A stretch of 64,000 bases of DNA from Engelhardtia mirabilis (GTDB lineage: Bacteria > Planctomycetota > UBA1135 > GCA-002686595): NCBI GenBank assembly GCA_007751255.1, contig CP036296.1, positions 1,984,001 through 2,048,000 on the forward strand. The letters are read 5' to 3'. Position numbers and translations under genes: made by a program. Each line of letters begins with the position of its first letter. Position 1 is the stretch's first letter. The notes under the pieces were generated by a model. That model did not search any database and was not told the origin of the DNA. It saw only the letters and a program-made list of their open reading frames with translations. This document shows, piece by piece, positions 1 to 8,368 of this stretch.

Positions 1-1
1 C

Positions 2-1105
2 TCGAGCCCGCGCAAGCAGGCCAACGGCGAGTGGCTGGTGCAGCACCCCCGGGCCGCCGAGCTGCGCGCGCGCATCGAGCGCGCCGAGGCGCGCGGCCAC
101 CGGGTGGAGGAGGGCCTCACCTACCTCGACGTCCGCCCGGGCAACGCTTGCAACCTGGGTTGCCGCATGTGCGGCGGGATGGCGTCGAGCTTCCTTGCCA
201 AGGACGCGGTGCACGCGACCTGGGAGCTGCACGGGGGCGCGCCGGTGGACGAGCTCCGGGTGGTCGCGACGCGCAGGGACGGCGGACGCTTCGCCAGTGG
301 CAAGCCCTGGCACCGCCACGAGGCCGAGCTGATCGAAGAGCTGCTGGGGCGCCCCGAGAACCTCGACAAGGTCTACCTGGCGGGCGGCGAGCCGCTCTTC
401 AACGGGACCGTGGCGGCGATCGTCGAGCACCTGGTCGACTGCGGGGCGGCGCGCCACGTGGACCTGAGCTTCTCGACCAACCTGACGGTCTGGAACGAGG
501 AGCTGATCGGCTCCCTCGAGGCCTTCCGCTCCGTGGTGTTCCTGGCCTCGATCGACGCCGAGGGCGCCACCTACGAGTACCTGCGCTACCCCGCCGGGTG
601 GGACACCGTCGTCGACCACGTCGAGCGCCTGCGCGCCCTGCCCTTCGTGCACCTCGAGCTCACGCCGACGGTGCAGAACGCGAACGCCCTCGACCTCGCC
701 CGCCTGCTGCGCTTCGCGGAGCTGATCGACGTGCCCTACAGCCTGGCCACCCTCTACGAGCCCACGCATCTCTCGGTCCACGCCATGCCGGCCGCCGCCC
801 GCGAGGAGGCCGCGACGCGCCTGGAGTGGTTCATGGCCCGCTCGCGCCTGGCCGAGCACTACGAGTACCTGGTGGACTCCGCCAAGGTCCTGCTGGCCGA
901 CATGCGCCAGCCGTCGCCCGCGCCCTACCGCGAGCTGATGCGCACCTTCAACCTCTTCACCAACGACCTCGACGCCGACCGCGGCCAGAGCCTCGCCGCC
1001 TCCTGCCCCGAGCTGTGGCAGTACATCCGCGAGGACCCGGACTACACCTGGACCGACGAGCGGGTCTACGCCCCGCGCGCGCAGGGCGCGGAGCCCGCCG
1101 CCTGA
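2..1105 (+). CDS. Radical SAM protein (5' end outside window)
   Basis: The frame is open from the left edge, so the true start lies outside the window and the GTG at 38 is probably internal. A CxxxCxxC cluster motif (CNLGCRMC) starts about 48 codons into the visible part, preceded by YLDVRPGNA, which is the usual context for the 4Fe-4S/SAM-binding cysteines of radical SAM enzymes. A GGEPLF stretch follows, matching the SAM-binding GGE motif. The layout resembles the 'twitch domain' radical SAM proteins, but only scattered cysteines occur after the motif, so an auxiliary cluster is not evident. The substrate is unknown. The tRNA gene follows on the same strand after 91 bp. Confidence 0.85.
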   Translation, partial: SSPRKQANGEWLVQHPRAAELRARIERAEARGHRVEEGLTYLDVRPGNACNLGCRMCGGMASSFLAKDAVHATWELHGGAPVDELRVVATRRDGGRFASGKPWHRHEAELIEELLGRPENLDKVYLAGGEPLFNGTVAAIVEHLVDCGAARHVDLSFSTNLTVWNEELIGSLEAFRSVVFLASIDAEGATYEYLRYPAGWDTVVDHVERLRALPFVHLELTPTVQNANALDLARLLRFAELIDVPYSLATLYEPTHLSVHAMPAAAREEAATRLEWFMARSRLAEHYEYLVDSAKVLLADMRQPSPAPYRELMRTFNLFTNDLDADRGQSLAASCPELWQYIREDPDYTWTDERVYAPRAQGAEPAA

Positions 1106-1196
1106 GGCCCGCGAGCGCGGGGAGCTGCCGCGCAGCCCTCCGCCGACTCATGGGGCGGACCCCGCGCTATGCTGCGCCGGCGACGAGTCGTCGCGT

Positions 1197-1273
1197 GGGC
1201 CCTTAGCTCAGTCGGTTAGAGCAGGCGACTCATAATCGCTTGGTCCAGGGTTCGAGTCCCTGAGGGCCCACCA
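1197..1273 (+). tRNA. tRNA with CAU anticodon, probably tRNA-Ile2 (k2C34)
   Basis: A full cloverleaf can be drawn: acceptor GGGCCCT/AGGGCCC (1197-1203 with 1263-1269), D arm GCTC...GAGC, anticodon stem GGCGA/TCGCT with loop CTCATAA, T arm CAGGG-TTCGAGT-CCCTG, discriminator A and encoded CCA (1271-1273). The anticodon is CAT. The G1-C72 pair rules out initiator tRNA. The anticodon stem with G27-U43 and G28-C42, and acceptor pairs C4-G69 and C5-G68, match the E. coli ileX tRNA-Ile2 pattern read by TilS rather than elongator tRNA-Met. Identity as Ile rather than Met is inferred from these remembered determinants; the tRNA itself is certain. Confidence 0.93.
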
Positions 1274-1418
1274 CCCGATCGCCCGCGGGATCTGAAATGT
1301 AGGGCCTCACCTCCCCCGCGTGGGGCACTGTCGCGACGCCAACATCGCTTCGGCGATCGAACGGACGGCGTCCTCCTCCGGTTGTGGAGTCAAAGCGGTC
1401 CGTTCGGAATCGAAGCGG

Positions 1419-2750
1419 TCAAGAGTCCTCGGGGGGCTCGGGCTCAATCGGCCGGGCATAGACTCGAGCCGCACTAGTTCCGGAGCGAGCCGTCATGCGA
1501 CGAGCCAGGTCCGTTAGGGCGAGTGTGCAGACGCTGTTGGCCACCTGGGCCACGGGCCCTAGGCCCATGGCGTTCAGGGCGAATCCCATGAACAGGCCAG
1601 TCGTGGCGCCGAGGGCCCTGGACACGTAGCGCTTGCGCGCGAACCCCAAGATGCCGACGTTGGTGCTTTGGTCTTCGTAGGCGACCTCGCACAGCTTGCG
1701 GCCGTAAAGCTGCAGCGCTTCCGCGAAGTCGCACGCCGCGGCTTCGGTGGGGGAGACCATCCAGGCTCTCAACGCCTCGACGTAAGTCAGTGCTTCGGCG
1801 CTGGCACGAAGGAGCTCCAGATCGATCGAGGTCAGCCTCTCCAGCGCCTTGGTCGACGGCAGGGCGACTTCGCCCAAGAGCGTGCCACCCTCCACACCGG
1901 ATGCGTCGTCGCGGGGGCCTTGGGTCGCTGCGGCGCAGTCGTACTCGAGGTTGACCGATGCACACTGACACCGAATTCGACTAGCGAAGTTCTGGTCGTA
2001 GACCTCGGTGACGATTCGGAAGAACAGATTGAGATCCCGCTTGGCGACGGGATCGTCGACGCCATCGATCAAGCTGGAGACTTCGATGAACTCGCCGCTC
2101 AGGTCGCGAATGCCGAGGGACTCCCGGGCTTCTCGGAGCAGATCGCTGACCCGAAGGCCCCGGTGACCATCTTGTCGGGTTCGCTCGGCTGCCCGGTCCA
2201 GCCAGTTGGTGCGCCAATCGGCTCGGCGGTCCCAGAAGTCCAGCAGCGCCCTCCCGGTCTGCTGGGGCCCGAGGTAGTCCGACCATAGGGGAAGGGGGCG
2301 AGTGATTCGATCAGCGAGGCGCAATTGGAAGGTCTCTCCGAACGCGCGCGTGTCGACATCAACCGCAATGCTCCAAGGTGCTCTCCTCACCACACTCAGC
2401 GAGTCCAAGCGGGCTCCTACAGCCGCCGACTCAGGGTGGCCGGCGGCAAAGCGAGATAGACCCTCACCGATATCCCTGAGGGAACGCTCGTCGCGAGTGC
2501 GAACGACCACCCATCCGTTTCTCAGTCCGCGCTCCAGCCAACTGGTCCCCGGACCGGCATTGAGGTGCCTCAGGAAATAGGGGTGGGCGAGCAGACCACC
2601 GTCAGCAATGTGCAGTTCGGGCAGCAAGAGCAGCGAGATACCCAGCGCGCCGGTCCAATCCGCGTAGGTGATGTGGAATCGCGAGGTCGGCTGGGACGCG
2701 GCGAAGTAGGTGCCGATCGGAACTCCCGACTCTCCATCGCTGTTCTTCAT
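1419..2750 (-). CDS. Hypothetical protein with C-terminal membrane segment
   Basis: This is a 443-residue protein that I do not recognise. The ATG at 2750 is preceded by GAGGGG at SD distance, partly buried in a perfect 10-bp hairpin (2753-2780). The central region is rich in Arg, Asp and Trp and has scattered cysteines (for example RCQCAS). One long hydrophobic stretch near residues 385-415 (ATTGLFMGFALNAMG onward) looks like a membrane helix; no signal peptide is seen. Its DNA is visibly less GC-rich than the neighbours and uses more mixed third positions. Together with the position between a tRNA and a MITE, this suggests a horizontally acquired accessory gene. No function is proposed. Confidence 0.72.
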   Translation of the reverse strand: MKNSDGESGVPIGTYFAASQPTSRFHITYADWTGALGISLLLLPELHIADGGLLAHPYFLRHLNAGPGTSWLERGLRNGWVVVRTRDERSLRDIGEGLSRFAAGHPESAAVGARLDSLSVVRRAPWSIAVDVDTRAFGETFQLRLADRITRPLPLWSDYLGPQQTGRALLDFWDRRADWRTNWLDRAAERTRQDGHRGLRVSDLLREARESLGIRDLSGEFIEVSSLIDGVDDPVAKRDLNLFFRIVTEVYDQNFASRIRCQCASVNLEYDCAAATQGPRDDASGVEGGTLLGEVALPSTKALERLTSIDLELLRASAEALTYVEALRAWMVSPTEAAACDFAEALQLYGRKLCEVAYEDQSTNVGILGFARKRYVSRALGATTGLFMGFALNAMGLGPVAQVANSVCTLALTDLARRMTARSGTSAARVYARPIEPEPPEDS

Positions 2751-2752
2751 GC

Positions 2753-2780
2753 GGTCGCGCCCCTCAAATTGGGCGCGACC
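2753..2780 (-). promoter_or_regulatory. Perfect 10-bp leader hairpin covering the ribosome binding site
   Basis: Arms ggtcgcgccc (2753-2762) and gggcgcgacc (2771-2780) are exactly complementary with an 8-nt loop. The hairpin ends 2 nt before the ATG of the leftward gene at 2750. In the mRNA the only SD-like run, GAGGGG, spans the loop and the 3' arm, so folding would restrict ribosome access. It could be a translational operator or merely an unusual leader. Confidence 0.5.
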
Positions 2781-2887
2781 TGATACGCCGTACCTCGCTG
2801 GGCATTCTGGGGGCGGACGACCTAGCGCAACAGTGGCATCTGAGGCCGTCCAAGCGCCCAGGACGCGAGCACACCTTTTCGCAAGTT

Positions 2888-2925
2888 GCGCGGGGGGGCT
2901 CCGATTGGGGACGCCCCCCCCGCGC
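2888..2925. terminator. GC hairpin, possible terminator
   Basis: gcgc plus seven G (2888-2898) pairs with eight C plus gcgc (2914-2925) with one bulged C. It lies downstream of the leftward gene at 3115-4362, on the far side of the MITE. There is no U-tract, so the terminator role is tentative. Confidence 0.35.
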
Positions 2926-2934
2926 TCGGTCGCT

Positions 2935-3101
2935 CTAGTGTCCTGGATCAGAAATTCGGCGTCACTGCCCGGAGGTCCGATCGATGCTGGCTAGGCGCGC
3001 GGACGACGCGTATCCGCTGCGATACTCGGATGAGGCGCTGGCGACGCCAGCGGCGATCGGAGCCCGGGAAGTGACGCCGAATTTCTGATCCAGGACACTA
3101 G
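2935..3101. mobile_element. IS630/Tc1-type MITE with 31-bp perfect terminal inverted repeats
   Basis: Positions 2935-2965 (ctagtgtcctggatcagaa and onward to gtcac) are the exact reverse complement of 3071-3101. Between them are about 105 bp with no plausible transposase frame and smaller inner inverted repeats, for example cgctggc-gac-gccagcg. Both ends carry CTAG, and IS630-family elements insert at TA, preferably inside CTAG, and duplicate the TA. The element is therefore read as a non-autonomous MITE. It sits 13 bp after the stop of the leftward gene at 3115 and its transcript would fold into a long hairpin, so it may also end transcription. A 19-bp copy of one end occurs at 53781-53799. 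Confidence 0.8.
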
Positions 3102-3114
3102 CTCGATTTGGACC

Positions 3115-4362
3115 TCAGCCCCGCCGCGGCTTCGTCACCACCAGCGACGGGATGGTCGGGATGGGCGGGTAGCGCAGGGACATGCGGAAGACGCGGAAGT
3201 CGTCCAGGTTCCAGTCCAGGCGCTGGCAGACCTTGCCGAGCATCTCGGTCCAGCGGGGGACCTCGTTGCCGCCGAGTTGGTCGCGGCCGGGGCCGAGCTC
3301 CTCGAGGCGCGGCGGGACCGGGAGCAGGTAGGGGCTCTGCTTGTAGCTGCCGCCGCCGACGCCGATCTCCATGCGGCTCGTCACCTCCACCCGGGGCGGC
3401 AGCTCCCACGGCACGTCCTTGTGGATCAGAAGATCCATGGTGGCGAGCTCGGTGGGGGTGTTGAGCGGGATGTTGTAGGCGACCGAGGGCTCGTCGTCGT
3501 TGCCGTAGACCGACTGCTCGCGGCGCACGAACCAGGCGAAGGCACACGAGAACGCGGCGGTGTTGCCGACCTCGCCCTCGGCCAGCTCGTAGACGGTGCC
3601 CAGGGGCACCTCCACGGCGCGGATCTCCGGTAGGGGGTCGGTGCAGTGGTCGAGCAGGAAGGCCGGGCCGTCGCGCCCCTCGAGCGAGCGCTCGATCGGC
3701 TTGGCCACGTCGTCCTTGCGTCGGCCCTCGCCGTCGTAGCGCACGTTGAACGACAGAGGCCACTTGGCGTCACCGCGCAGGCGGCGGAAGTCGCACAGCC
3801 CGCCGATCGACGCGTAGTCGATCACCGTCGGGTCTTCGGCGCACGGCGCCACGAATTGGGCGCCGAAGCGCACCCGCGCCTGGACGCCCCAGGTGGAGCT
3901 GTTGCCCTGGAAGGACAACTTGCGGTTGGCCTCCTGCAGCGGACTCTCGGCGCCGCCGGGGAAGCTGCTGCCGACCATCAGCTCGAGGGTGCCGCGGTCG
4001 CCCGCGTGCAGCTCGACCATCGTGTCGAAGGCGTCGCAGGCCTCGCGCGCGGCGCGCAGGGCGTCGGTGCTGGCACCGGCGCGCTCCATGGCCTCCAGGA
4101 AGATCTTCAACCCCGCACGACCTGGAACGTGGGGGAGGGCCTCGGCGGCGTCTGGTGTGGACACGATCTTGGCCGCTTTCCAGGCCAAGTTCTTGTTCAC
4201 ACCCAGCTGGCGCGCGAGGCGGCGAGGAACACTGGGGTCGGCCTCGACCGAATCGAGCAGCTCGGTCAACGCATTGCGCAGACCGTGCATGGCTTGTTCC
4301 AGATGGCGCTGGAAACTCGACGATTGGCGCGGGGGGGCGGCCTGTAGAGTTTTGTCAAACAT
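3115..4362 (-). CDS. Hypothetical protein with N-terminal helix-turn-helix-like segment
   Basis: This is a 415-residue soluble protein with no signal peptide or membrane helix. Residues about 47-67 (RRLARQLGVNKNLAWKAAKIV) read like a winged-helix or HTH recognition segment. The C-terminal two thirds have alternating beta-like character with conserved-looking aromatic and Pro patches (SLRYPPIPTIPSLVV near the end). A DNA-binding or regulatory role is possible from the N-terminus alone, and no ligand or target can be named. The ATG at 4362 is the longest and best start. The gene ends 13 bp before the MITE. Confidence 0.72.
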   Translation of the reverse strand: MFDKTLQAAPPRQSSSFQRHLEQAMHGLRNALTELLDSVEADPSVPRRLARQLGVNKNLAWKAAKIVSTPDAAEALPHVPGRAGLKIFLEAMERAGASTDALRAAREACDAFDTMVELHAGDRGTLELMVGSSFPGGAESPLQEANRKLSFQGNSSTWGVQARVRFGAQFVAPCAEDPTVIDYASIGGLCDFRRLRGDAKWPLSFNVRYDGEGRRKDDVAKPIERSLEGRDGPAFLLDHCTDPLPEIRAVEVPLGTVYELAEGEVGNTAAFSCAFAWFVRREQSVYGNDDEPSVAYNIPLNTPTELATMDLLIHKDVPWELPPRVEVTSRMEIGVGGGSYKQSPYLLPVPPRLEELGPGRDQLGGNEVPRWTEMLGKVCQRLDWNLDDFRVFRMSLRYPPIPTIPSLVVTKPRRG

Positions 4363-4416
4363 GGGCAGATGACCGGGGCAAGAGTTACCCGGGTCGGGCG
4401 AGCCTAGGCGAATCCC

Positions 4417-4436
4417 CCCGTGGCGAGAACCACGGG
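4417..4436. other. Small hairpin in the 4363-4551 intergenic region
   Basis: cccgtgg (4417-4423) and ccacggg (4430-4436) form a 7-bp stem with a 6-nt loop. It lies between two leftward genes, 54 bp upstream of the start at 4362. It may be a weak terminator for the gene ending at 4552. No U-tract is present. Confidence 0.3.
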
Positions 4437-4551
4437 TTGGCGCGTCTGGGCTGAGTGGGGTCTGAGGGCCCTGGGGAAGGGTCCGAGGGGGAGGCGGCCT
4501 TGCCCGCCCCCCACCCGAGCCCGCGCCCCGAAGGGCACCCCTCGGCCGGCT

Positions 4552-5967
4552 TCAGAGGGACGGATAACGTCCCGGGAAGCGGTTCTGAACGTCGGCGACC
4601 AGACGATCCCGCGTGCGGTGCGACTCCCCTTCGGAAAGCAACAACCAGGGCACGATGGCCTCCTCGACCTGGCTGTCAGTCAGCTGGTTGGGCTGCCAGC
4701 CAACCGCGCGCCAGAAGGGGTCGTTGCCCTCGTCGCGGCGCTCGAAGAGCGACTCGAGGGCGGCTTGGAAGGCCGGATCGCTGGCACCGCCCAGGCGCAC
4801 GATCTGGTTCACGCAGGCGTGGGCCGAGTAGTCCGGCTGCTGTTCGAGCGCGGGCAGCAACTCGAGTCCCGCTCTGATTGCGTCGTCGCCGCCGGCGCGC
4901 AGGCGCAGGGCCGCGATCTGCAGCTCGCCCACCTCGCGCGGATCGAGGGCAGCCGAAAGGCTGGCGGCGTCGCGCGGACTCAGCATGTCTACCGCGCGGC
5001 GGAACGACGTCTCGTCGTTCGCCAGCAGTTGCATGTACTCGACACGCTCGTGCTCCTCGACGTACAGCACGTGACCGCTGAGCTGGGAGCGGAAGTCCTG
5101 GGTCAGCTCTTTCTGGTCCGTGGATTCACGGGACTCCAACTCGCCGAGCTGCGCCACGAGCGACTCCGCGTTGGCGCGCCAATCGCGGTGCAGCAAGAGC
5201 GAGGCCGCCCGCGCCCGCGCCAGGGGCGCGACCTCGGGGTCGGCGATCAGCACCTGGAGCTCGGGCTCGATCGCCAGCGAGGGCTCGGTGGCCCAGGCTT
5301 GCATGAGGCGGATCGAGTCGATCTGGTCGGATTCGCCGACGATGCGATCGCCATTGCCGCCCTGGGCTTCGACCAGGCCCACCAACAGCTCGGGCGTGGC
5401 GAAGCGTCCCAGATCGTCGAGGGCGACGAACAGCACGCGGCCGTTACCTTCCGAACCGGTGACGAGGCCCAGGGCGCTCGCGATCAGGTTCGTCGGCGTC
5501 CACGGCGCGAAGTCCGCGGGGGAGATCTCCGCGTCGATCACCGCCCGGTTGAGCAGGGCCGCCAAAGCCATATCCAGGTGCCGATCGGCTCGCTCGTCGG
5601 CCATGAATTCCAGCAGCCTCTCGACGCTCTCGGGCCCGCCTGCGAGCCATTCGTCGATCAAGACTCGAGCGCGATGCTGATCTCGGTCGGTCAGGGCCTT
5701 GGCGAGCTGCTCGAGCAGCTCGCCGTCGCGCTCAACCGTCGCAATTGTTTCTCTCACGGCGGGGCGACGGCTGCTGGTCTCCAGGGGAGCCAGTTGGTGG
5801 TTCACCTCAGGGCTGGCCAGCGGGTGCTGGGGCTGGCTCTCGCCCGCGTGACCGGTGCTCACAGCAGCGGGGCCGAACAACACCGCTGCCACGGCGCCCA
5901 CGAAGATCGACGCGAGCAGTCGCGAGCGCCGATCGATCTCATGTTGCTTTCGGATCATGGGGCTCAT
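4552..5967 (-). CDS. Secreted hypothetical protein, probably alpha-helical repeat
   Basis: 471 residues. The start is placed at the ATG at 5967 (MSPMIRKQ) rather than 10 codons upstream, because GGAGG lies 9 nt before it and the A of the ATG is the last base of the upstream gene's TGA, giving translational coupling. Residues about 16-41 form a signal peptide-like segment (LLASIFVGAVAAVLFG...GHA). The remainder is helical with repeated Leu/Ala patterns of the HEAT type (VERLLEFMADERADRHLDMA) and no catalytic motif that I recognise. It is co-transcribed with the Cys-rich secreted protein before it, and the two probably act together outside the cytoplasm. Confidence 0.75.
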   Translation of the reverse strand: MSPMIRKQHEIDRRSRLLASIFVGAVAAVLFGPAAVSTGHAGESQPQHPLASPEVNHQLAPLETSSRRPAVRETIATVERDGELLEQLAKALTDRDQHRARVLIDEWLAGGPESVERLLEFMADERADRHLDMALAALLNRAVIDAEISPADFAPWTPTNLIASALGLVTGSEGNGRVLFVALDDLGRFATPELLVGLVEAQGGNGDRIVGESDQIDSIRLMQAWATEPSLAIEPELQVLIADPEVAPLARARAASLLLHRDWRANAESLVAQLGELESRESTDQKELTQDFRSQLSGHVLYVEEHERVEYMQLLANDETSFRRAVDMLSPRDAASLSAALDPREVGELQIAALRLRAGGDDAIRAGLELLPALEQQPDYSAHACVNQIVRLGGASDPAFQAALESLFERRDEGNDPFWRAVGWQPNQLTDSQVEEAIVPWLLLSEGESHRTRDRLVADVQNRFPGRYPSL

Positions 5968-6467
5968 CAGTTCGAACCTCCGATCAGGCCGTCGCACTCG
6001 ATCTCGCTGAAGGTCTCGAAGGAGTCCGGCGAGACATCCTGGTCACCGTCCTTGACGCAGTAGGGCGTGAACGGCTGTCCGGCGCAGTAGTAACTCTGGA
6101 ACTGGTAGAAATCGACTCCGGAGGTCAGACGCCTGAAGCCGTCTTTGGGGGCACGACCCATGTGTGTCGGCTTGATCTTGATCTTCGAGGGGCACTTGGG
6201 CTCGCTGTGAACCACGTCGTTACCGTCCGCGTCCTGACCGATCACGCTGTCGACCAGGCTCGCGTCGGCGCAGGCGTCGGGGCCGACCCAGACGACCGCT
6301 GCGGGCTGCGACGCGGCGCCCTCATTGGGGCAAGCGCTGCCGGGCTCTTCCTGATAGCCGCCGGAGGGGGCCGTTGCGTTCTGGCTGTGACCGGTGGGGG
6401 ACGTCGCCGAGAAGAGAGCGAGCGCGCTGAGGGCTGCGATCGCGTGGGAGGAACGGAATCGAATCAT
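5967..6467 (-). CDS. Small secreted cysteine-containing protein
   Basis: 166 residues from the ATG at 6467. This start is chosen because MIRFRSSHAIAALSALALFS is a typical signal peptide, whereas the longer frame to 6530 would bury it behind 21 charged residues. The mature part has six cysteines in regular spacing (ACPNEG, ACADAS, KCPSK, YYCAGQ, PYCVKD, IECDGL), suggesting disulfides or a small metal site. No family is recognised. Its stop overlaps the next start by one base, so it heads a two-gene operon. Confidence 0.68.
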   Translation of the reverse strand: MIRFRSSHAIAALSALALFSATSPTGHSQNATAPSGGYQEEPGSACPNEGAASQPAAVVWVGPDACADASLVDSVIGQDADGNDVVHSEPKCPSKIKIKPTHMGRAPKDGFRRLTSGVDFYQFQSYYCAGQPFTPYCVKDGDQDVSPDSFETFSEIECDGLIGGSN

Positions 6468-6548
6468 CGAAGGATGGAGGTTGGGCTCGAAGGCTGAGGG
6501 GGACACCTTTCGGGGAGCACCCCGTTCCAACGAGGCAGCTCCTTCACC

Positions 6549-6564
6549 GCGTCCGAATGGACGC
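6549..6564. terminator. Short hairpin downstream of the kinase gene
   Basis: gcgtcc-gaat-ggacgc (6549-6564) is a perfect 6-bp stem with a tetraloop, about 50 bp after the leftward kinase stop. It is a weak terminator candidate without a U-tract. Confidence 0.3.
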
Positions 6565-6614
6565 AGTGACTTCGAGCGACGACCGGGTACGGCCTCCCGG
6601 CGGCGCCCTGGTCC

Positions 6615-8012
6615 CTACCCGTCGCGGCGGATGGCCCCGCCCGTACGACGCGAAGTGACCAACTCCTCCAACTGCTGGTCTGTCAGACGCTCGCGCTTCA
6701 GGAACAGCGTCGCCAGTGCTTGGATGGCCAAGACGGCGCCGCATCCGGAGGCGAGCCAGGCGCCCGGCGCGACGTATCCCGCGAGGCCTTCGAGCCACCA
6801 CGGGCGTGTTGCGAAGGCCGCAACGACGAGGCCGCAGAGCACGTCCACCAGCGCTTGGATCCGGTGCGCGTGGTGGGTGCCGAGGACGATCCGGAGACCG
6901 ATCGGCAGGACCAGGAAGGCCGCGATCAGCGCACCCAATCCGCTCTCCCAGCCGGTGTACGGTCCGCTCTCCGAACGGATCCAGACCATGCCGAGGGAGG
7001 CGATGCCGACGGCGCAGACGGCCACGGCCAGCCAGGACTGGCGCACGGCCAACTCGTTGGCCGCGGCGCGCGCGGCCAGCACTCGGGCGGGCTCCCGGCG
7101 CGCCTCGGTGACAGGGCGGTTCAGTCGGCGGATGGCGCTGAGTGTGTCGCCGATACTGCTGGTGCGGCTCTCAGGATTCGGATCCAGGGCGCGCAGGATC
7201 GGCTCGTCGAGCTCTTCGTCGACACCCGCGGTCGATGACGGGGGCGAGAAGTTCCCGACCGAGAGGCTCCCGGTCAGCATCTCGTAGACCACCGCGCCGA
7301 AGGCGTAGACGTCCGCGCGGGTGTCGACGGTGGCGCCGATCTTCATCAGCTCGGGCGCGATGTAGACGCGCGAGCCGAGGGTCTGGTTGGTCTGGGTCAG
7401 GGACTCGAGGTCCGGATCGAGCACCTTGGCGATGCCGAAGTCGGCGACCTTGACGTGACCTTCGTCGTCGATCAGCACGTTCTCGGGCTTGATGTCCCGG
7501 TGCACGACATTGCGCTGGTGGGCGTGTTGCAGAGCCGCGCCGAGCTGCGAGGCGATGTCCAGCACCTCGGTCTGGGTCAACTGTCCTTCGCGCAGGAGCT
7601 CCCGCAGGTTGGTGCCGTTGACGTACTCCAGCACCATCCAGGCGAGCTCATCGTCCTGCCCGAAGTCGAACACCGTGAGGATGTTGTCGTGCTGGAGCTT
7701 GGCCATGGTCCGCGCCTCGGCCTCGAAGCGCTGACGCCATTCGGAGGCACGCGACGGGTCGGAGGGGGGCAGCAGGACCTTGATCGCCACCGGGCGGTCG
7801 AACTTCTTCTCCGTGGCCAGGTAGACGGCTCCCATGCCGCCCACTCCGAGCAGTTCCTTGATCTCGAACCCGGGGAGCCGCTTGGCCAGGCGCTGGCCGT
7901 AGTCCTCGAGGTCGACGACCGGCCGACGCTCGAGGGCCGTCGTGAGGACACGAATGGCCCCCGCTGCGGACGCGCGTCCGACTTGCTTGGGGGGGGTCAT
8001 GGTCGCGAGCAT
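6615..8012 (-). CDS. Hanks-type serine/threonine protein kinase, membrane-anchored
   Basis: 465 residues. The kinase domain spans about 48-310 with all key elements: Gly loop GVGGMGAVY (56-64), catalytic Lys78 in VAIKV, HRDIKPEN with Asp173, DFG (191-193) and APE (219-221), so the enzyme should be active. The C-terminal 150 residues hold about four membrane helices (for example WLAVAVCAVGIASLGMVWI) and a short cytoplasmic tail. There is no PASTA or other recognisable sensor domain. An ECF sigma gene lies upstream on the same strand. Kinase-ECF neighbours are common in planctomycetes and suggest that one signals to the other, which is inference. The target is unknown. Confidence 0.92.
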   Translation of the reverse strand: MLATMTPPKQVGRASAAGAIRVLTTALERRPVVDLEDYGQRLAKRLPGFEIKELLGVGGMGAVYLATEKKFDRPVAIKVLLPPSDPSRASEWRQRFEAEARTMAKLQHDNILTVFDFGQDDELAWMVLEYVNGTNLRELLREGQLTQTEVLDIASQLGAALQHAHQRNVVHRDIKPENVLIDDEGHVKVADFGIAKVLDPDLESLTQTNQTLGSRVYIAPELMKIGATVDTRADVYAFGAVVYEMLTGSLSVGNFSPPSSTAGVDEELDEPILRALDPNPESRTSSIGDTLSAIRRLNRPVTEARREPARVLAARAAANELAVRQSWLAVAVCAVGIASLGMVWIRSESGPYTGWESGLGALIAAFLVLPIGLRIVLGTHHAHRIQALVDVLCGLVVAAFATRPWWLEGLAGYVAPGAWLASGCGAVLAIQALATLFLKRERLTDQQLEELVTSRRTGGAIRRDG

Positions 8013-8368
8013 GGGAGAAGTCCTGTCTCGACCTCCCAGGAACGCAGTTTCCCGCGCCCGTTACGGTCGGGAGCCGGGATTTCGCAATTCGCCGCCCAGG
8101 TTCTCCCGGCGGAGGCAGCGAGCGCCGCTATGGCGGGGGAGCTGCCCTTCCGGCGGCGATTCCCCAGGGATCCGCAAGCGCCAGTTGGCGGGGCCTTGGG
8201 TCCCGATTCGCGGTCGATCCGGCCTTGTCGGCAGCGGCCGCGGGGGCGTCGACCCCGCCGATGGGCGCATCGGAACCAGGGGGGGCCGGGTCCGCTCTGG
8301 CTGGCTCGGTCCAGCGGCGGGCCGCGCCGGGACGCCCTGCGAATCGGCCCGCCCGACGGGCGGCCGGC
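8013..8368. other. 356-bp intergenic region between ECF sigma and kinase genes
   Basis: There is no credible gene on either strand; the long frames here are antisense or out-of-frame extensions. It probably holds the kinase promoter. An imperfect palindrome at 8349-8363 (ccgcccg-a-cgggcgg), just after the sigma-factor stop, may end that transcript. Confidence 0.5.

Noticed and set aside
31..1206. 391-codon frame overlapping the first gene and the tRNA
   Set aside because: It is out of frame with the radical SAM motifs, Arg/Pro/Ala-rich, and would run into the tRNA gene.
1197..4362. tRNA-integrated genomic island
   Set aside because: No duplicate of the tRNA 3' end (ggttcgagtccctg) and no integrase were found in the window, so island boundaries are unsupported.
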